DNA from: CAZPUI01 sp964415525
GTDB lineage: Bacteria; Acidobacteriota; Holophagae; Holophagales; Holophagaceae
Direction: 5' to 3'
Assembly (NCBI GenBank): GCA_964415525.1
Contig: CAYQAS010000023.1
Span: 1 to 43,708 of the forward strand
DNA length: 43,708 nt
Part shown: one piece after another, positions 7,541 to 16,425 of the stretch
Position numbering within the stretch: position 1 is the stretch's first letter
Layout: each line of letters opens with the position of its first letter
The notes under the pieces: generated by a model
The model's input: the letters and a program-made list of their open reading frames with translations, nothing else
Database searches by the model: none
Told to the model about the DNA's origin: nothing
Position numbers and translations under genes: made by a program

Positions 7541-9646
7541 GTGATCCGTCTTGTGTTTGGATTCCTGCTTCTATTCCCCACGAGGCTCGTGGCGGGTGAT
7601 TTCCGAATCCAGCGGGGGCTGGTCTACCACGCCGCGATGTCGCAGAACGGGCGAGTCCTGTCGGTATTCCGGGAAGGCGCCTTCGAGTGGATCGACGGCG
7701 AGACCGGTTTGACTCTGGATCGCTGGGCGGTCAAGGAAGCCACCGGCAGCCACACCCTGAGTGCCGATGGCGGAAGGTTGGCCTTCTGTGCGGGCGACTG
7801 GGTGCTGATGGCCTCCCGAACTGAAAAACGCGTCGTCAAGCGCCTTCGGATCGATGCAAACACCCTGGCCATCAGCCCGGATGGGCGGTGGTTGGCCTCG
7901 CTCCGCTTCGACACCCTGAGGGTGACCGACCTGAAGACCGGAAGGCCGGTCAAGGGGGCCACCCGGAGCAACGTCGATGCCTATGCCTGGACGCCTGAAG
8001 GCAGGCTTCTGGTGGCGGGGAGAAGCCCCTACAGCGAACCCGCCTCGGTGAGGCTGCTGGACATCCCCACCGGGCGCTCCCTGTGGCAAACCGCCCTCGA
8101 CGAGGGGGAACGGATCCGTGCACTTGCCATCATCACCGGCCGCATCGCTGCCGGAAGCGAAAACGGCTCCCTCAGGATGATCGACGCGGGCAGCGGACAG
8201 GTGCGCCACAGGGTTCAGGCTCATGCCGGGCCCGTGTTGGCACTGGCATTCACGACGGGAGGCGATCTGGCATCCCTGGCATCCCGAGATCGCGCGATGT
8301 GGGGTCCGGAGTTAATTCCAATGGGGCGCATGCCTGCGCCCGAACTGGAGGATAGCCTCTATGCCCCCCCGACCATCCGTTTCGACGGTGCGGATCTGCT
8401 GGAGGCCCTCCCCGGCAAGGAGGGCATTTGGCGGGTGCTTCGGGCTCCCTGGCCGGAGCTCCTGCAGAAGGTGTCACCATCGCTTCCCGCCCCGTTTCGA
8501 TTGGGGCCGGGGAAACCCCTCGCATGGATGGCGGACGGTACGGCCCTCGTCGCGGAACCCTCGAGCCTCGTGGGCTACGGCCCGGACCTGAAGGAGCGCT
8601 GGCGCCTTCAGATCGAGGATCCGTCCCCTATGGAAACCCCTTGGATCGTGGGCGCTTACGCCGCATTTGTTCGGCGCCTGCCGGAGCAAACCGCCAACAG
8701 CCTGCACTGGTTCGATCCCAAGGCCGGCCGCTGGCTGACCTCCCGGAGCCTCCAGGACGCGGACCTCATCCCCACGAAGCGTGGCCTGCTTCTTCGAGAA
8801 GGCGACAGCCTCGCCCTGCTCACCTCCCCCACAGAGGTCGCCTGGCGCGTGTCCCTCCCAAAGGGCAGCAACGTGGGCCTCGCAGCACCCGGAGCCCCGT
8901 GGTCCTTGCTTCAGATCCGCACCGAGCGGCAAGTCGAGGTCCGCTGGCTGGACCTCCGCTCCGGTGCCTGGGGCACAGGACAGCGCACCCAGTCTTTCCT
9001 GGACCGGCCGCTGGAACTTCCCTCCGACGTGGAGAAGCAGGGGGATTGGTTGGCGGCCCTCGAAGGCGCGCTGGTGGTGAGAACCCCGGAAGGAGTCCGC
9101 TGCATGGAGCCCGGCGGGCGCGTGGTGTGGAACCTGCCCCTTGAACCCGGTCACGGGGCCCGGTTCTTCATCCGACCCGGTGCACGGCTCGGGGTGGTCG
9201 CCCTCGCCGATGACAGATGGGGATGGGTGGATCCCGACACGGGATGGATCCAAGGCACCTTCCAGCACCACTCGAGCCTGCGCCCCTGGTGCATGGGAGA
9301 ACAAGGCGACCTGGTGCTGCAGATGGGCGGGATGGTGGGTTATTGGCATCGACAAGCGGGCCCAGGGGCACCCTTGCTGTCGCCCGATGAACAACGCTCC
9401 CCATCGGCTCTACCGAAAGGCGAGGTGCTTGGGATGCGTGGCGGTCGGATCGAAACCGAGGAGGTGCATTGGGGCGAGGCGCCGGCCCGCGGTGCCGCGT
9501 TGATTCGAGAGGGCGAGGCCCCGAGACGCTTCCTGATCGGACCTCAGGGCCGGCCTGTGGTCGCCCCCGCCAGTACCCACCTGCTGTTCGAACGCCAAGG
9601 CAGCGTGTGGGTGCAACCGCTCGAGTCGCTCAGGGGCCCTTCCTGA
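7541..9646 (+). CDS. Exported beta-propeller-like protein
   Basis: The product is 701 residues. A GTG start at 7541 is supported by GAGGAAG a few bases upstream and gives a clean signal peptide (hydrophobic LVFGFLLLFP, likely cleaved near LVAG-D). The mature part is a long series of beta-strand-rich repeats with WD40/PQQ-like elements such as LAISPDGRWLASLRF, RVTDLKTGRPV, SLRMIDAGSGQVRHRV and GWVDPDTGWIQGTF. This suggests one or two beta-propellers in the periplasm or on the cell surface, probably for protein or ligand binding. No catalytic motif is seen. It follows the second effector cassette by about 105 bases in the same direction, but nothing in the sequence links it firmly to the T6SS. 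Confidence 0.65.
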   Translation: MIRLVFGFLLLFPTRLVAGDFRIQRGLVYHAAMSQNGRVLSVFREGAFEWIDGETGLTLDRWAVKEATGSHTLSADGGRLAFCAGDWVLMASRTEKRVVKRLRIDANTLAISPDGRWLASLRFDTLRVTDLKTGRPVKGATRSNVDAYAWTPEGRLLVAGRSPYSEPASVRLLDIPTGRSLWQTALDEGERIRALAIITGRIAAGSENGSLRMIDAGSGQVRHRVQAHAGPVLALAFTTGGDLASLASRDRAMWGPELIPMGRMPAPELEDSLYAPPTIRFDGADLLEALPGKEGIWRVLRAPWPELLQKVSPSLPAPFRLGPGKPLAWMADGTALVAEPSSLVGYGPDLKERWRLQIEDPSPMETPWIVGAYAAFVRRLPEQTANSLHWFDPKAGRWLTSRSLQDADLIPTKRGLLLREGDSLALLTSPTEVAWRVSLPKGSNVGLAAPGAPWSLLQIRTERQVEVRWLDLRSGAWGTGQRTQSFLDRPLELPSDVEKQGDWLAALEGALVVRTPEGVRCMEPGGRVVWNLPLEPGHGARFFIRPGARLGVVALADDRWGWVDPDTGWIQGTFQHHSSLRPWCMGEQGDLVLQMGGMVGYWHRQAGPGAPLLSPDEQRSPSALPKGEVLGMRGGRIETEEVHWGEAPARGAALIREGEAPRRFLIGPQGRPVVAPASTHLLFERQGSVWVQPLESLRGPS

Positions 9647-9691
9647 TCCAAGCCATCGGGCCTCCAGCCCCCCGGTCGGTCCGCCCTCTCG

Positions 9692-9709
9692 AGGCACGCA
9701 CACGTGCCT
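9692..9709. repeat. Short hairpin after the propeller gene
   Basis: AGGCACG and CGTGCCT form a perfect 7-bp stem with a CACA loop, between the end of the propeller gene (+) and the end of the lysR gene (-). It lacks a T run, so it may or may not act as a terminator for the two convergent genes. Confidence 0.5.
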
Positions 9710-9765
9710 GAAGCACGCCAACCTTCATGGTCCAGGATCGCGGACTTCGAGGAGCGGATGCCCCG

Positions 9766-10650
9766 TCAGCCCTTCCCAGGCAGCACGATCTCCAGAAACG
9801 CTTTTGCGGCGCTCGAAAGGGTCTGCTCGCGGCGGTGGATGATGCGCAGGGTGCGCTCGATCTTCAGGTCCTCCACGGGCACCACTACCAGGCGACCGGC
9901 CTTCACGGAATCGGCGATGGCGAGGCGGGGCAGGATGGCCATGCCCAGGTCCTTGGCCACGAAGTCGATGATCGTGTAGAGGCTGTCCAGTTCCATGGAG
10001 ATGTTCAGGGCCACGGATCCTTTGGCGAACGCCTGGATCACGGCATTGCGGGAGGGCGTGCGGGCGTTGTGGGCCAGGAAGGTGTATTGGCCGAGGTCCG
10101 CCAGCCGGATGTCCTTCCGTGTGGTGAGCTCATGGCCGGGGGCCACCACCAGCACCTGCTCATCCCGAGCCACCACCCGGGACACCAGCCGCGGATCGGA
10201 GGGCTCGTAGGAGAGGAACCCGAAGTCAAGACTGCGTTCCAGCACCTCGTTGGGGATCTTTTCCGAGAAGTTGCGGTAGACCTCGATCTTGATGTTGGGG
10301 TGCTGCTTTCGGTACTCCAGCAGGAGCGGCGGCAGCAGGAACTGGCTGATGCTCTCGTTGGCACCGATGCTGAGGCGGCCCCGGAAGAGCCCCTGCAGCT
10401 CCTTGATGGAGGAGAGCGCCTCCTCCCGCAGGTTCATCATGCGCTTGGCGTAGAAGCACAAGCTCTTACCGGCTTCGGTCATCGTTCCGCCCTTGCTGGT
10501 GCGGTCGAAGAGGGGCTCGCCCACCTCCTCTTCCAGCCGTTTGATGGACAGGCTGACGGCGGGTTGGGTCCGGTTCAGGCGCTCGGCAGCGCGGCTGAAG
10601 CTGCCGGCTTCCACCACGGCGAGGAAGGTTTCGAGCTGATTGAGGTCCAT
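9766..10650 (-). CDS. LysR-family transcriptional regulator
   Basis: 294 residues. Residues 1-60 form the winged helix-turn-helix (MDLNQLETFLAVVEAGSFS, then AAERLNRTQPAVSLSIKRLE), followed by a LysR substrate-binding domain with elements such as LSIGANESISQFLLPPLL and DFGFLSYEPSDPRLVS. ATG 10650 is preferred over the TTG at 10662 because GGAGGAGG lies just ahead of it. The gene is divergent from leuA, 114 bases away. LysR proteins usually bind the shared intergenic region, repress themselves and control the neighbouring operon in response to a small molecule. Control of leuABCD, perhaps by an isopropylmalate-type signal, is inferred from position. Confidence 0.9.
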   Translation of the reverse strand: MDLNQLETFLAVVEAGSFSRAAERLNRTQPAVSLSIKRLEEEVGEPLFDRTSKGGTMTEAGKSLCFYAKRMMNLREEALSSIKELQGLFRGRLSIGANESISQFLLPPLLLEYRKQHPNIKIEVYRNFSEKIPNEVLERSLDFGFLSYEPSDPRLVSRVVARDEQVLVVAPGHELTTRKDIRLADLGQYTFLAHNARTPSRNAVIQAFAKGSVALNISMELDSLYTIIDFVAKDLGMAILPRLAIADSVKAGRLVVVPVEDLKIERTLRIIHRREQTLSSAAKAFLEIVLPGKG

Positions 10651-10676
10651 GGCCTCCTCCAAAAGTCATAAGTCAG

Positions 10677-10703
10677 ATTAATCGTTTTCAAAAAAAGATC
10701 AAT
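10677..10703. promoter_or_regulatory. Candidate LysR operator between lysR and leuA
   Basis: ATTAATC (10677-10683) and GATCAAT (10697-10703) form an inverted repeat with one mismatch around a 13-base spacer. It lies in a markedly AT-rich patch in an otherwise GC-rich region, between the two divergent starts. Wider arms AAAAGT and ACTTTT flank it. LysR sites are usually interrupted dyads of this size. I cannot place clear -35 and -10 boxes for leuA. Confidence 0.4.
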
Positions 10704-10764
10704 TTTACTTTTGGGCCGTTCGTACCTAACCTTGCCTCCACCGCGACCTCAGCGGGAGGCACCC

Positions 10765-12312
10765 ATGGCAGCCACACGCATCCACATCTTCGATACGACC
10801 CTGCGGGACGGGGAGCAATCCCCCGGCTGCAGCATGAACCTGGAGGAGAAGCTCCGGATCGCCCGGCAGCTGGAGGTTCTAGGCGTCGATGTCATCGAGG
10901 CGGGCTTTCCCGTGGCGTCCGAGGACGACTTCCGCGCCGTCCGGGCCATCGCCCAAGCGGTTCGCAACCCGGTGATCGCAGGCCTCTGCCGCTCCCTCCC
11001 CGCGGACATCGCGCGGGCCTGGGAGGCCCTCAAGGAGGCCGCGCGTCCCCGCATCCATACGTTTGTCGCCACCTCCGACATCCACCTGGCGCACAAGCTC
11101 CACAAGACCCGCGCCGAGGCCCTGGAGATGGCCCGCACCGCCGTGCGTTTTGCAAAGACCCTTTGCGAGGACGTGGAGTTCTCCTGCGAGGACGCGAGTC
11201 GCAGCAACGTCGCTTACATGGCAGAGGTCGTGCAGGCGGTCATCGACGAGGGCGCCACGGTCATCAACATCCCCGACACCGTAGGCTACACCCTCCCCCA
11301 CGAGTATTTCGAGACCCTCACGGAGCTGCGCCGCCGCGTACCGGACCTCGACCACAAGGCGATCCTCAGCGTCCACTGCCACAACGATCTGGGCCTCGCG
11401 GTGGCCAACAGCATCGCCGCGGTGCGGGCCGGTGCGCGGCAGGTGGAGTGCACCATCAACGGCATCGGCGAGCGGGCGGGCAACGCCAGCCTCGAGGAAT
11501 TCGTCATGGCCACCCGGGTGCGGGGTGCGGAGCTGCCCTTTCAAACGGGCATCCGTACGGAGGAGATCTTCCGCACCAGTCAGTTGCTGTCCAACATCAC
11601 CGGCGTGCATGTGCAGCCCAACAAGGCCATCGTCGGCAAGAACGCCTTTGCCCACGAGAGCGGCATCCATCAGCACGGCGTGCTCCAGAACCGCCTCACC
11701 TACGAGATCATGACCCCCGAGAGCGTCGGCGTGAAAACCGAGCACATCGTCCTCGGCAAACACAGTGGGCGTGCGGCCCTCAAGCAGAAGTACCAGGACA
11801 TGGGCTATCCGCTGGAGGCCGCAGGCCTGGAGAAGGTCTACAAGCTCTTCACCGACCTCTGCGACCGAAAGAAGGAGGTCTTCGAGGAAGATCTCTTGGC
11901 CCTGCTCCAGGATGGTCTGACGGAATTGCCGGAGGCCTGGGAGATCGCCGCGCTTCAGGTCACCAGCGGCACCACCAGCATCGCCACGGCCCTGGTCAGC
12001 CTCTCCAAGGGCGAGGAGACTCGCACCGAAACCGCCTCCGGTGATGGCCCTGTGCATGCGATCACCGAGGCCATGGACAAGATCACGGGCCTCCGCGGCA
12101 CCCTTAGCGACTTCACGGTTCGCAGCGTCACCCGCGGCACGGACGCGCTGGGCGAGGCCTTCGTGCACACCACCTTCGACGGCCTCAAGTTCACTGGCCG
12201 CGCCGCCAGCACCGACATCGTGGAAGCCAGCGCCCGCGCCTACCTCCATGCCTCCAACAAGGCCCTGAACGTCCCCGTGCGCGAAAGCGCCCTGGCGGCT
12301 GCTCAAACCTAA
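10765..12312 (+). CDS. leuA: 2-isopropylmalate synthase
   Basis: 515 residues, the usual length for a full bacterial LeuA. It condenses acetyl-CoA with 2-oxoisovalerate in the first committed step of leucine synthesis. The catalytic TIM barrel opens with FDTTLRDGEQSPG and carries the metal-binding HCHNDLGLAVAN and INGIGERAGNASLEE motifs. The linker HESGIHQHGVL and a C-terminal LeuA regulatory domain (about 380-515, with VTSGTTSIATALV) are present, so leucine feedback inhibition is expected. ATG 10765 follows GGGAGG at 10754-10759; the open frame upstream is not part of the gene. First gene of a leuABCD cluster. Confidence 0.97.
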   Translation: MAATRIHIFDTTLRDGEQSPGCSMNLEEKLRIARQLEVLGVDVIEAGFPVASEDDFRAVRAIAQAVRNPVIAGLCRSLPADIARAWEALKEAARPRIHTFVATSDIHLAHKLHKTRAEALEMARTAVRFAKTLCEDVEFSCEDASRSNVAYMAEVVQAVIDEGATVINIPDTVGYTLPHEYFETLTELRRRVPDLDHKAILSVHCHNDLGLAVANSIAAVRAGARQVECTINGIGERAGNASLEEFVMATRVRGAELPFQTGIRTEEIFRTSQLLSNITGVHVQPNKAIVGKNAFAHESGIHQHGVLQNRLTYEIMTPESVGVKTEHIVLGKHSGRAALKQKYQDMGYPLEAAGLEKVYKLFTDLCDRKKEVFEEDLLALLQDGLTELPEAWEIAALQVTSGTTSIATALVSLSKGEETRTETASGDGPVHAITEAMDKITGLRGTLSDFTVRSVTRGTDALGEAFVHTTFDGLKFTGRAASTDIVEASARAYLHASNKALNVPVRESALAAAQT

Positions 12313-12320
12313 AAACAACG

Positions 12321-12424
12321 CACCACGGAGACACGGAGAAGAACGGAAGGAGGCCAATCCTCCCTGCCCTGAGTTTCTTTCACTTCTCCCCTCTTTCCTC
12401 CGTTCTCTCCGTGTCTCCGTGGTG
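12321..12424. repeat. Long imperfect palindrome between leuA and leuB
   Basis: The left arm starts CACCACGGAGACACGGAG at 12321 and continues into GAACGGAAGGAGG. The right arm ends CTCCGTGTCTCCGTGGTG at 12424, preceded by CCTCCGTTCT. The arms pair over about 28-32 bases with small bulges, around a pyrimidine-rich loop of roughly 40 bases. It fills most of the 142-base gap between leuA and leuB. It has the look of a dispersed extragenic palindrome and could stabilise or partly terminate the leu transcript. A copy-number claim would need the genome. Confidence 0.85.
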
Positions 12425-12454
12425 AACCCGCTTTTCTCGCATTCAGGAGCCCCC

Positions 12455-13525
12455 ATGAAAGCCCGCATCGTCGTCCTTCCGGGCGATGGCATCGGCCCCG
12501 AAGTCACTGCCGAAGCCGTCCGCTGCCTTCAGGCCGTCGCCGACGCCTACGATCACGCCTTCACCTTCGAAACGCACCTGATGGGTGGCGCCGCCATAGA
12601 CGCCACCGGCGGGCCCCTGCCCGCGGAGACGCTCGAAGCATGCAAGACGGCGGATGCCGTATTGCTGGGCGCCGTGGGGGATCTGAAACACGACGCCCTG
12701 CCCGCGCCCCGCAAACCCGAGACTGGCCTCCTTCGCCTGCGGGCGGGCCTCGGCCTCTTCGCCAACCTGCGCCCCGCCGCGCTTCACCCGTCCTTGATTG
12801 CCGCATCACCCCTCAAGCCCGAGATCGTGCGCGGCACGGACCTGGTGGTGGTGCGCGAGCTGGCCGGGGGCCTCTACTACGGCGAGCCCCGCACCCTGAG
12901 CGCCCTGCGCGGAGCGAACACCATGGCCTACGAGGCTTGGGAGGTGGAGCGCGTCGCCCGCGCGGCCTTTGAGCTGGCCCGGAAACGCCGCCGCAAAGTG
13001 ACGAGTGTGGACAAGGCCAACGTGTTGGAAGCCAGTCAGCTCTGGCGCAAAGTGGTGTGCTGCGTGGCCCAGGACTACCCAGACGTCGTGCTGGAGCACC
13101 TCTATGTGGACGCCTGCGCCATGGCCCTGGTGACGCGCCCTACCAGCTTCGACGTGGTGCTCACGGAGAACACCTTCGGCGACATCCTCAGCGACGAGGC
13201 CTCGGTGCTCTGCGGCTCCCTGGGCCTGCTGCCTAGCGCGAGCCTCGGCTCTGGCACGCCGCTATTCGAGCCCATCCACGGCTCTGCTCCGACATTGACT
13301 GGCAAGAACGTCGCGAATCCCGTGGGCACCATCCTTAGCGCGGCGCTCCTCCTGCGCCATGCCCTGAAGCTCGAGACAGAGGCGGCCGCCCTCGAGAAGG
13401 CCGTGGGAGAAGCCCTGGACGACGGCTACGGCACGCCGGACCTCGCGGGTCAGACCACCCTGGTCGGCACCGACGCCTTCGGCAGCGCCATTCGCGACCG
13501 CATCAAGGTCAGCGTGACCGCATGA
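12455..13525 (+). CDS. leuB: 3-isopropylmalate dehydrogenase
   Basis: 356 residues, standard length. It oxidises and decarboxylates 3-isopropylmalate with NAD+ in the third step of leucine synthesis. Visible motifs are LPGDGIGPEVTAEAV at the N-terminus, LLRLRAGLGLFANLRP, and the substrate/metal region TSVDKANVLE followed by FDVVLTENTFGDILSDEAS. The C-terminal FEPIHGSAPTLTGKNVANP is the NAD-binding loop typical of the family. ATG 12455 follows AGGAGC at 12445-12450. The stop overlaps the leuC start as ATGA at 13522-13525, which suggests coupled translation. Confidence 0.97.
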   Translation: MKARIVVLPGDGIGPEVTAEAVRCLQAVADAYDHAFTFETHLMGGAAIDATGGPLPAETLEACKTADAVLLGAVGDLKHDALPAPRKPETGLLRLRAGLGLFANLRPAALHPSLIAASPLKPEIVRGTDLVVVRELAGGLYYGEPRTLSALRGANTMAYEAWEVERVARAAFELARKRRRKVTSVDKANVLEASQLWRKVVCCVAQDYPDVVLEHLYVDACAMALVTRPTSFDVVLTENTFGDILSDEASVLCGSLGLLPSASLGSGTPLFEPIHGSAPTLTGKNVANPVGTILSAALLLRHALKLETEAAALEKAVGEALDDGYGTPDLAGQTTLVGTDAFGSAIRDRIKVSVTA

Positions 13526-14928
13526 CCGCGCCCCGGACGCTCTACGATAAGCTCTGGGATGCCCATGTCATCGAGACGCGGGACGACGGCACGGCGCTGC
13601 TGGCCATCGACCGCCACCTCGTCCATGAGGTCACCAGCCCCCAGGCCTTCGAAGGCCTGCGCGTGAACGGCCGTTCCGTGCGCCAGCCCACGCGCACCTT
13701 GGCGGTGGCGGACCACAACGTGCCCACCGTGGATCGCGCCGCGGGCATCGCGGATCCCACCAGCCGGGAGCAAGTGGACGCGCTCGTCAGCAACTGTCGC
13801 GACTTCCACGTGCCCTATATCGCTCTCGACGATCAACGTCAGGGCATCGTCCACATCATCGGACCAGAGCAGGGTTTCACCCTGCCCGGTACGACCCTCG
13901 TCTGCGGGGACAGCCACACCAGCACCCACGGCGCCTTCGGCGCGCTGGCCTTCGGCATCGGCACCAGCGAAGTGGAGCACGTGCTGGCCACCTCCACCCT
14001 GCCTCAGGCCCGCAGCCGCGTGTTCCAGGTGCAGGCGGAAGGTGCATGGCCCCAGGGCGTCGGCTCCAAGGATCTCGCCCTGGCGCTCATCGCGGCCATC
14101 GGCACCGCGGGCGCCACGGGCCATGTGCTGGAGTTCCAGGGCTCCGCCATCGAAGCCCTCTCCATGGAAGGCCGCATGGCCCTCTGCAACATGGCCATCG
14201 AGGCGGGCGCCCGCTCCGGGATCGTCGCACCGGACGAGACCACCTTCGCCTACCTGAAGGGCCGCCCCATGGCACCCCGAGGCGACGCATGGGAAGCCGC
14301 CGTGGCCCAGTGGCAGGAACTTCGGGCGGATGAAGGCGCCCGCTACGACAACAGCTGGCAGATTGATGTGTCCACCCTTGCGCCCATGGCCACCTGGGGC
14401 ACCAGTCCGGAGATGGGCACGCCAATCGAGGGCATCGTCCCACTGCTGGAGTCCTCCGCCTCCGAATCCCAGCGTACGGCCTGGGCGCGCGCCGTGGACT
14501 ACATGGGGCTCACGCCCGGCATGCGGATTCAGGACATCCCCATCGACGTCGTCTTCATCGGCAGTTGCACCAATGGCCGCATCGAAGACCTCCGTGCCGC
14601 CGCCGCCGTGGCCAAGGGCCGCCGGGTGAAGGCGGGCGTACAGGCGTTGGTGGTGCCGGGCTCGGGCCTCGTGAAGGCCCAGGCGGAAGCGGAAGGCCTC
14701 CACGCCGTCTTCCTGGAGGCCGGCTTCCAGTGGCGCGCACCGGGCTGCTCCATGTGCCTGGCCATGAATGCCGATCGCCTGGAACCCCGCCAGCGCTGCG
14801 CCGCCACCAGCAACCGCACCTTCGAAGGCCGCCAGGGCCGCCTCGGCCGCACCCACCTCGTCAGCCCCGCCACCGCCGCCGCCAGCGCCATCGAAGGCCG
14901 GTTGGCGAATCCACGGTGCTTCCTTTGA
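13522..14928 (+). CDS. leuC: 3-isopropylmalate dehydratase, large subunit
   Basis: 468 residues. With LeuD it isomerises 2- to 3-isopropylmalate by dehydration and rehydration, using a 4Fe-4S cluster. Aconitase-family features are VCGDSHTSTHGAFGALAFGIG, the cluster cysteine in FIGSCTNGRIEDL and the pair in APGCSMCLAMN. The length and order of motifs match the bacterial LeuC type that works with a separate small subunit. It overlaps leuB by four bases and is followed by leuD after 20 bases. Confidence 0.97.
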   Translation: MTAPRTLYDKLWDAHVIETRDDGTALLAIDRHLVHEVTSPQAFEGLRVNGRSVRQPTRTLAVADHNVPTVDRAAGIADPTSREQVDALVSNCRDFHVPYIALDDQRQGIVHIIGPEQGFTLPGTTLVCGDSHTSTHGAFGALAFGIGTSEVEHVLATSTLPQARSRVFQVQAEGAWPQGVGSKDLALALIAAIGTAGATGHVLEFQGSAIEALSMEGRMALCNMAIEAGARSGIVAPDETTFAYLKGRPMAPRGDAWEAAVAQWQELRADEGARYDNSWQIDVSTLAPMATWGTSPEMGTPIEGIVPLLESSASESQRTAWARAVDYMGLTPGMRIQDIPIDVVFIGSCTNGRIEDLRAAAAVAKGRRVKAGVQALVVPGSGLVKAQAEAEGLHAVFLEAGFQWRAPGCSMCLAMNADRLEPRQRCAATSNRTFEGRQGRLGRTHLVSPATAAASAIEGRLANPRCFL

Positions 14929-14948
14929 ATCGGCCACGAAGACATCCC

Positions 14949-15554
14949 ATGACACCTTTCACCACCCACACCGGGATCGCCGCGCCGCTTCTCATGGAGA
15001 ACGTGGACACGGACCTCATCATCCCCAAGCAGTTCCTGAAGACGCTCAAACGCACGGGGCTGGGGCGCCATGCGTTCTTCGACCTCCGCTATGACGAGGA
15101 TGGGCGTGAGCGGGCCGATTTTGTGCTGAACCGTGAGCCCTATCGCAAAGCCACCATCCTGCTCGGCGGCGGCAACTTCGGCTGCGGCAGCTCCAGGGAA
15201 CACGCGCCATGGGCGCTCGCGGACTTCGGCATCCGCTGCGTCATCGCCCCCAGCTTTGCGGACATCTTCTACAACAACTGCATCCAGAACGGCATCCTCC
15301 CCGCCCTCGTCGAACGGGGAACGCTGGAGGCCCTCGCGGCCTATGCGGGTCCGGTGCGAATCGACCTGCCGGAACAGACCCTCAAGGCTGGCGAATTCAC
15401 GTTCGTATTCGAGATCCCACCCGCTCGCAAGCAGGCGCTGTTGGGAGGTCTGGATGAGATCGGACGAACGGAAGAGTGCCTTCCCGTAGTCACAGCGTTC
15501 GAGGCCGCCCGGGAGGCCACCTCTCCATGGCTGAACGGGGTAGCCCAGGCTTGA
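14949..15554 (+). CDS. leuD: 3-isopropylmalate dehydratase, small subunit
   Basis: 201 residues, typical for proteobacterial-type LeuD. It supplies the swivelling domain that completes the LeuC active site. Motifs are MENVDTDLIIPKQFLK near the N-terminus and GGGNFGCGSSREHAPWAL, followed by FADIFYNNCIQNGILP. ATG 14949 is chosen because the family begins with a short F-x-x-H-T-G segment (FTTHTGIAAPL), seen here right after the start; the ribosome site is weak. Last gene of the leu cluster. Confidence 0.96.
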   Translation: MTPFTTHTGIAAPLLMENVDTDLIIPKQFLKTLKRTGLGRHAFFDLRYDEDGRERADFVLNREPYRKATILLGGGNFGCGSSREHAPWALADFGIRCVIAPSFADIFYNNCIQNGILPALVERGTLEALAAYAGPVRIDLPEQTLKAGEFTFVFEIPPARKQALLGGLDEIGRTEECLPVVTAFEAAREATSPWLNGVAQA

Positions 15555-15591
15555 ATTGGGGCCACACTATAGGCCTCTCTCCGGAGTCCCC

Positions 15592-16218
15592 ATGCTGCCC
15601 CTCTGGACCGCCGCCCTCATCCTGGCCACGCCCCCGGGCAAGCCCCCGACCTTTGAGCCGGATTTCCAGGCGATCGAAGCGGGGGAGGCCGCGGCCATCG
15701 CGGCCACGGGAGGCAAGGTAAGCCGAAAGGGACACACCCTTCGCATCGAGACAGGCCACGGACCTCGCCTGCTCCGAGGCCATCCGGTGGAAGGCGAAGG
15801 TTTTCAGGGCTACCGGTTCGCCGGCACCCTGCTGGAAGGCACCCATGCCCTCGTGCTGGTCACGGGCTGGGAGTGGTGGGGCTTCCTCCTCGTCCATCTT
15901 CCGACGGGCCAAACCATGGAGATCGATGGACCACCGCTGCTGTCGCCCAACGGCACCCATGCGGTGGTCTACTCCATGGACTTGGGCTCCGATTACCGCC
16001 CCAACGCCCTGACCGTCATCCGCTTTACCGAGAAGGGCCCCCGCCGGGCATTCAGATACGTATTCGGGGACCAGGCCGGTCCCTCCGCACCCACCTGGAA
16101 AGACGACGGCACCATCACGTTCCGCTGGCACAAGGTGGTGACCCGAATCCCTCGCATCCAGACCACGTCGGCTCCAGCAAAACTGTTTCTCCGCAATGGA
16201 AGGTGGATCCTGCAGTGA
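15592..16218 (+). CDS. Hypothetical exported protein
   Basis: 208 residues with an N-terminal signal peptide (MLPLWTAALILATPPGK). The mature protein is beta-rich, with a late YRPNALTVIRF and GPSAPTWKDDGTITFRW that could be strands of a small beta-sandwich or propeller blade. No enzyme motif is visible and I do not recognise a family. ATG 15592 follows CCGGAG. It lies 37 bases after leuD in the same direction, so it may be read through from the leu operon, but its exported nature gives no link to leucine synthesis. Confidence 0.6.
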   Translation: MLPLWTAALILATPPGKPPTFEPDFQAIEAGEAAAIAATGGKVSRKGHTLRIETGHGPRLLRGHPVEGEGFQGYRFAGTLLEGTHALVLVTGWEWWGFLLVHLPTGQTMEIDGPPLLSPNGTHAVVYSMDLGSDYRPNALTVIRFTEKGPRRAFRYVFGDQAGPSAPTWKDDGTITFRWHKVVTRIPRIQTTSAPAKLFLRNGRWILQ

Positions 16219-16326
16219 TCTTCATTGGAGGGTGTGGCCGTAGCTTGCTATGTGCGGCAGTAGAGAGGCTTCGAACGCCTGGAGTGCGGATCTGATCCGG
16301 TGAACGCATCAAAAAATCAGACACCA

Positions 16327-16341
16327 TGCCCCGCCGGGGCA
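16327..16341. repeat. Small GC-rich hairpin
   Basis: TGCCCC and GGGGCA form a perfect 6-bp stem with a GCC loop, in the 207-base gap between the exported protein gene (+) and the end of the DUF1501 gene (-). No T run follows, so terminator function is uncertain. Confidence 0.4.
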
Positions 16342-16425
16342 CCATGAGGTATGAAGGTCCGCAATCAGGCTCCCCCGGTCGCAGCGGTGCCTTCGGCGAT
16401 AGCTTCCGGGCGCCGCACCTTCATG

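Noticed and set aside
10879..12507. A 542-residue minus-strand open frame opposite leuA
   Set aside because: Shadow frame of a GC-rich gene; leuA on the plus strand has all family motifs.
15551..15591. A possible promoter (TTGAAT and CACTAT) ahead of the exported protein after leuD
   Set aside because: The two boxes are only 8 bases apart, far from the usual spacing.
16219..16425. A GGCTTCGAACGCC stretch that resembles a tRNA T-arm
   Set aside because: No acceptor stem, anticodon arm or CCA end could be fitted around it on either strand.
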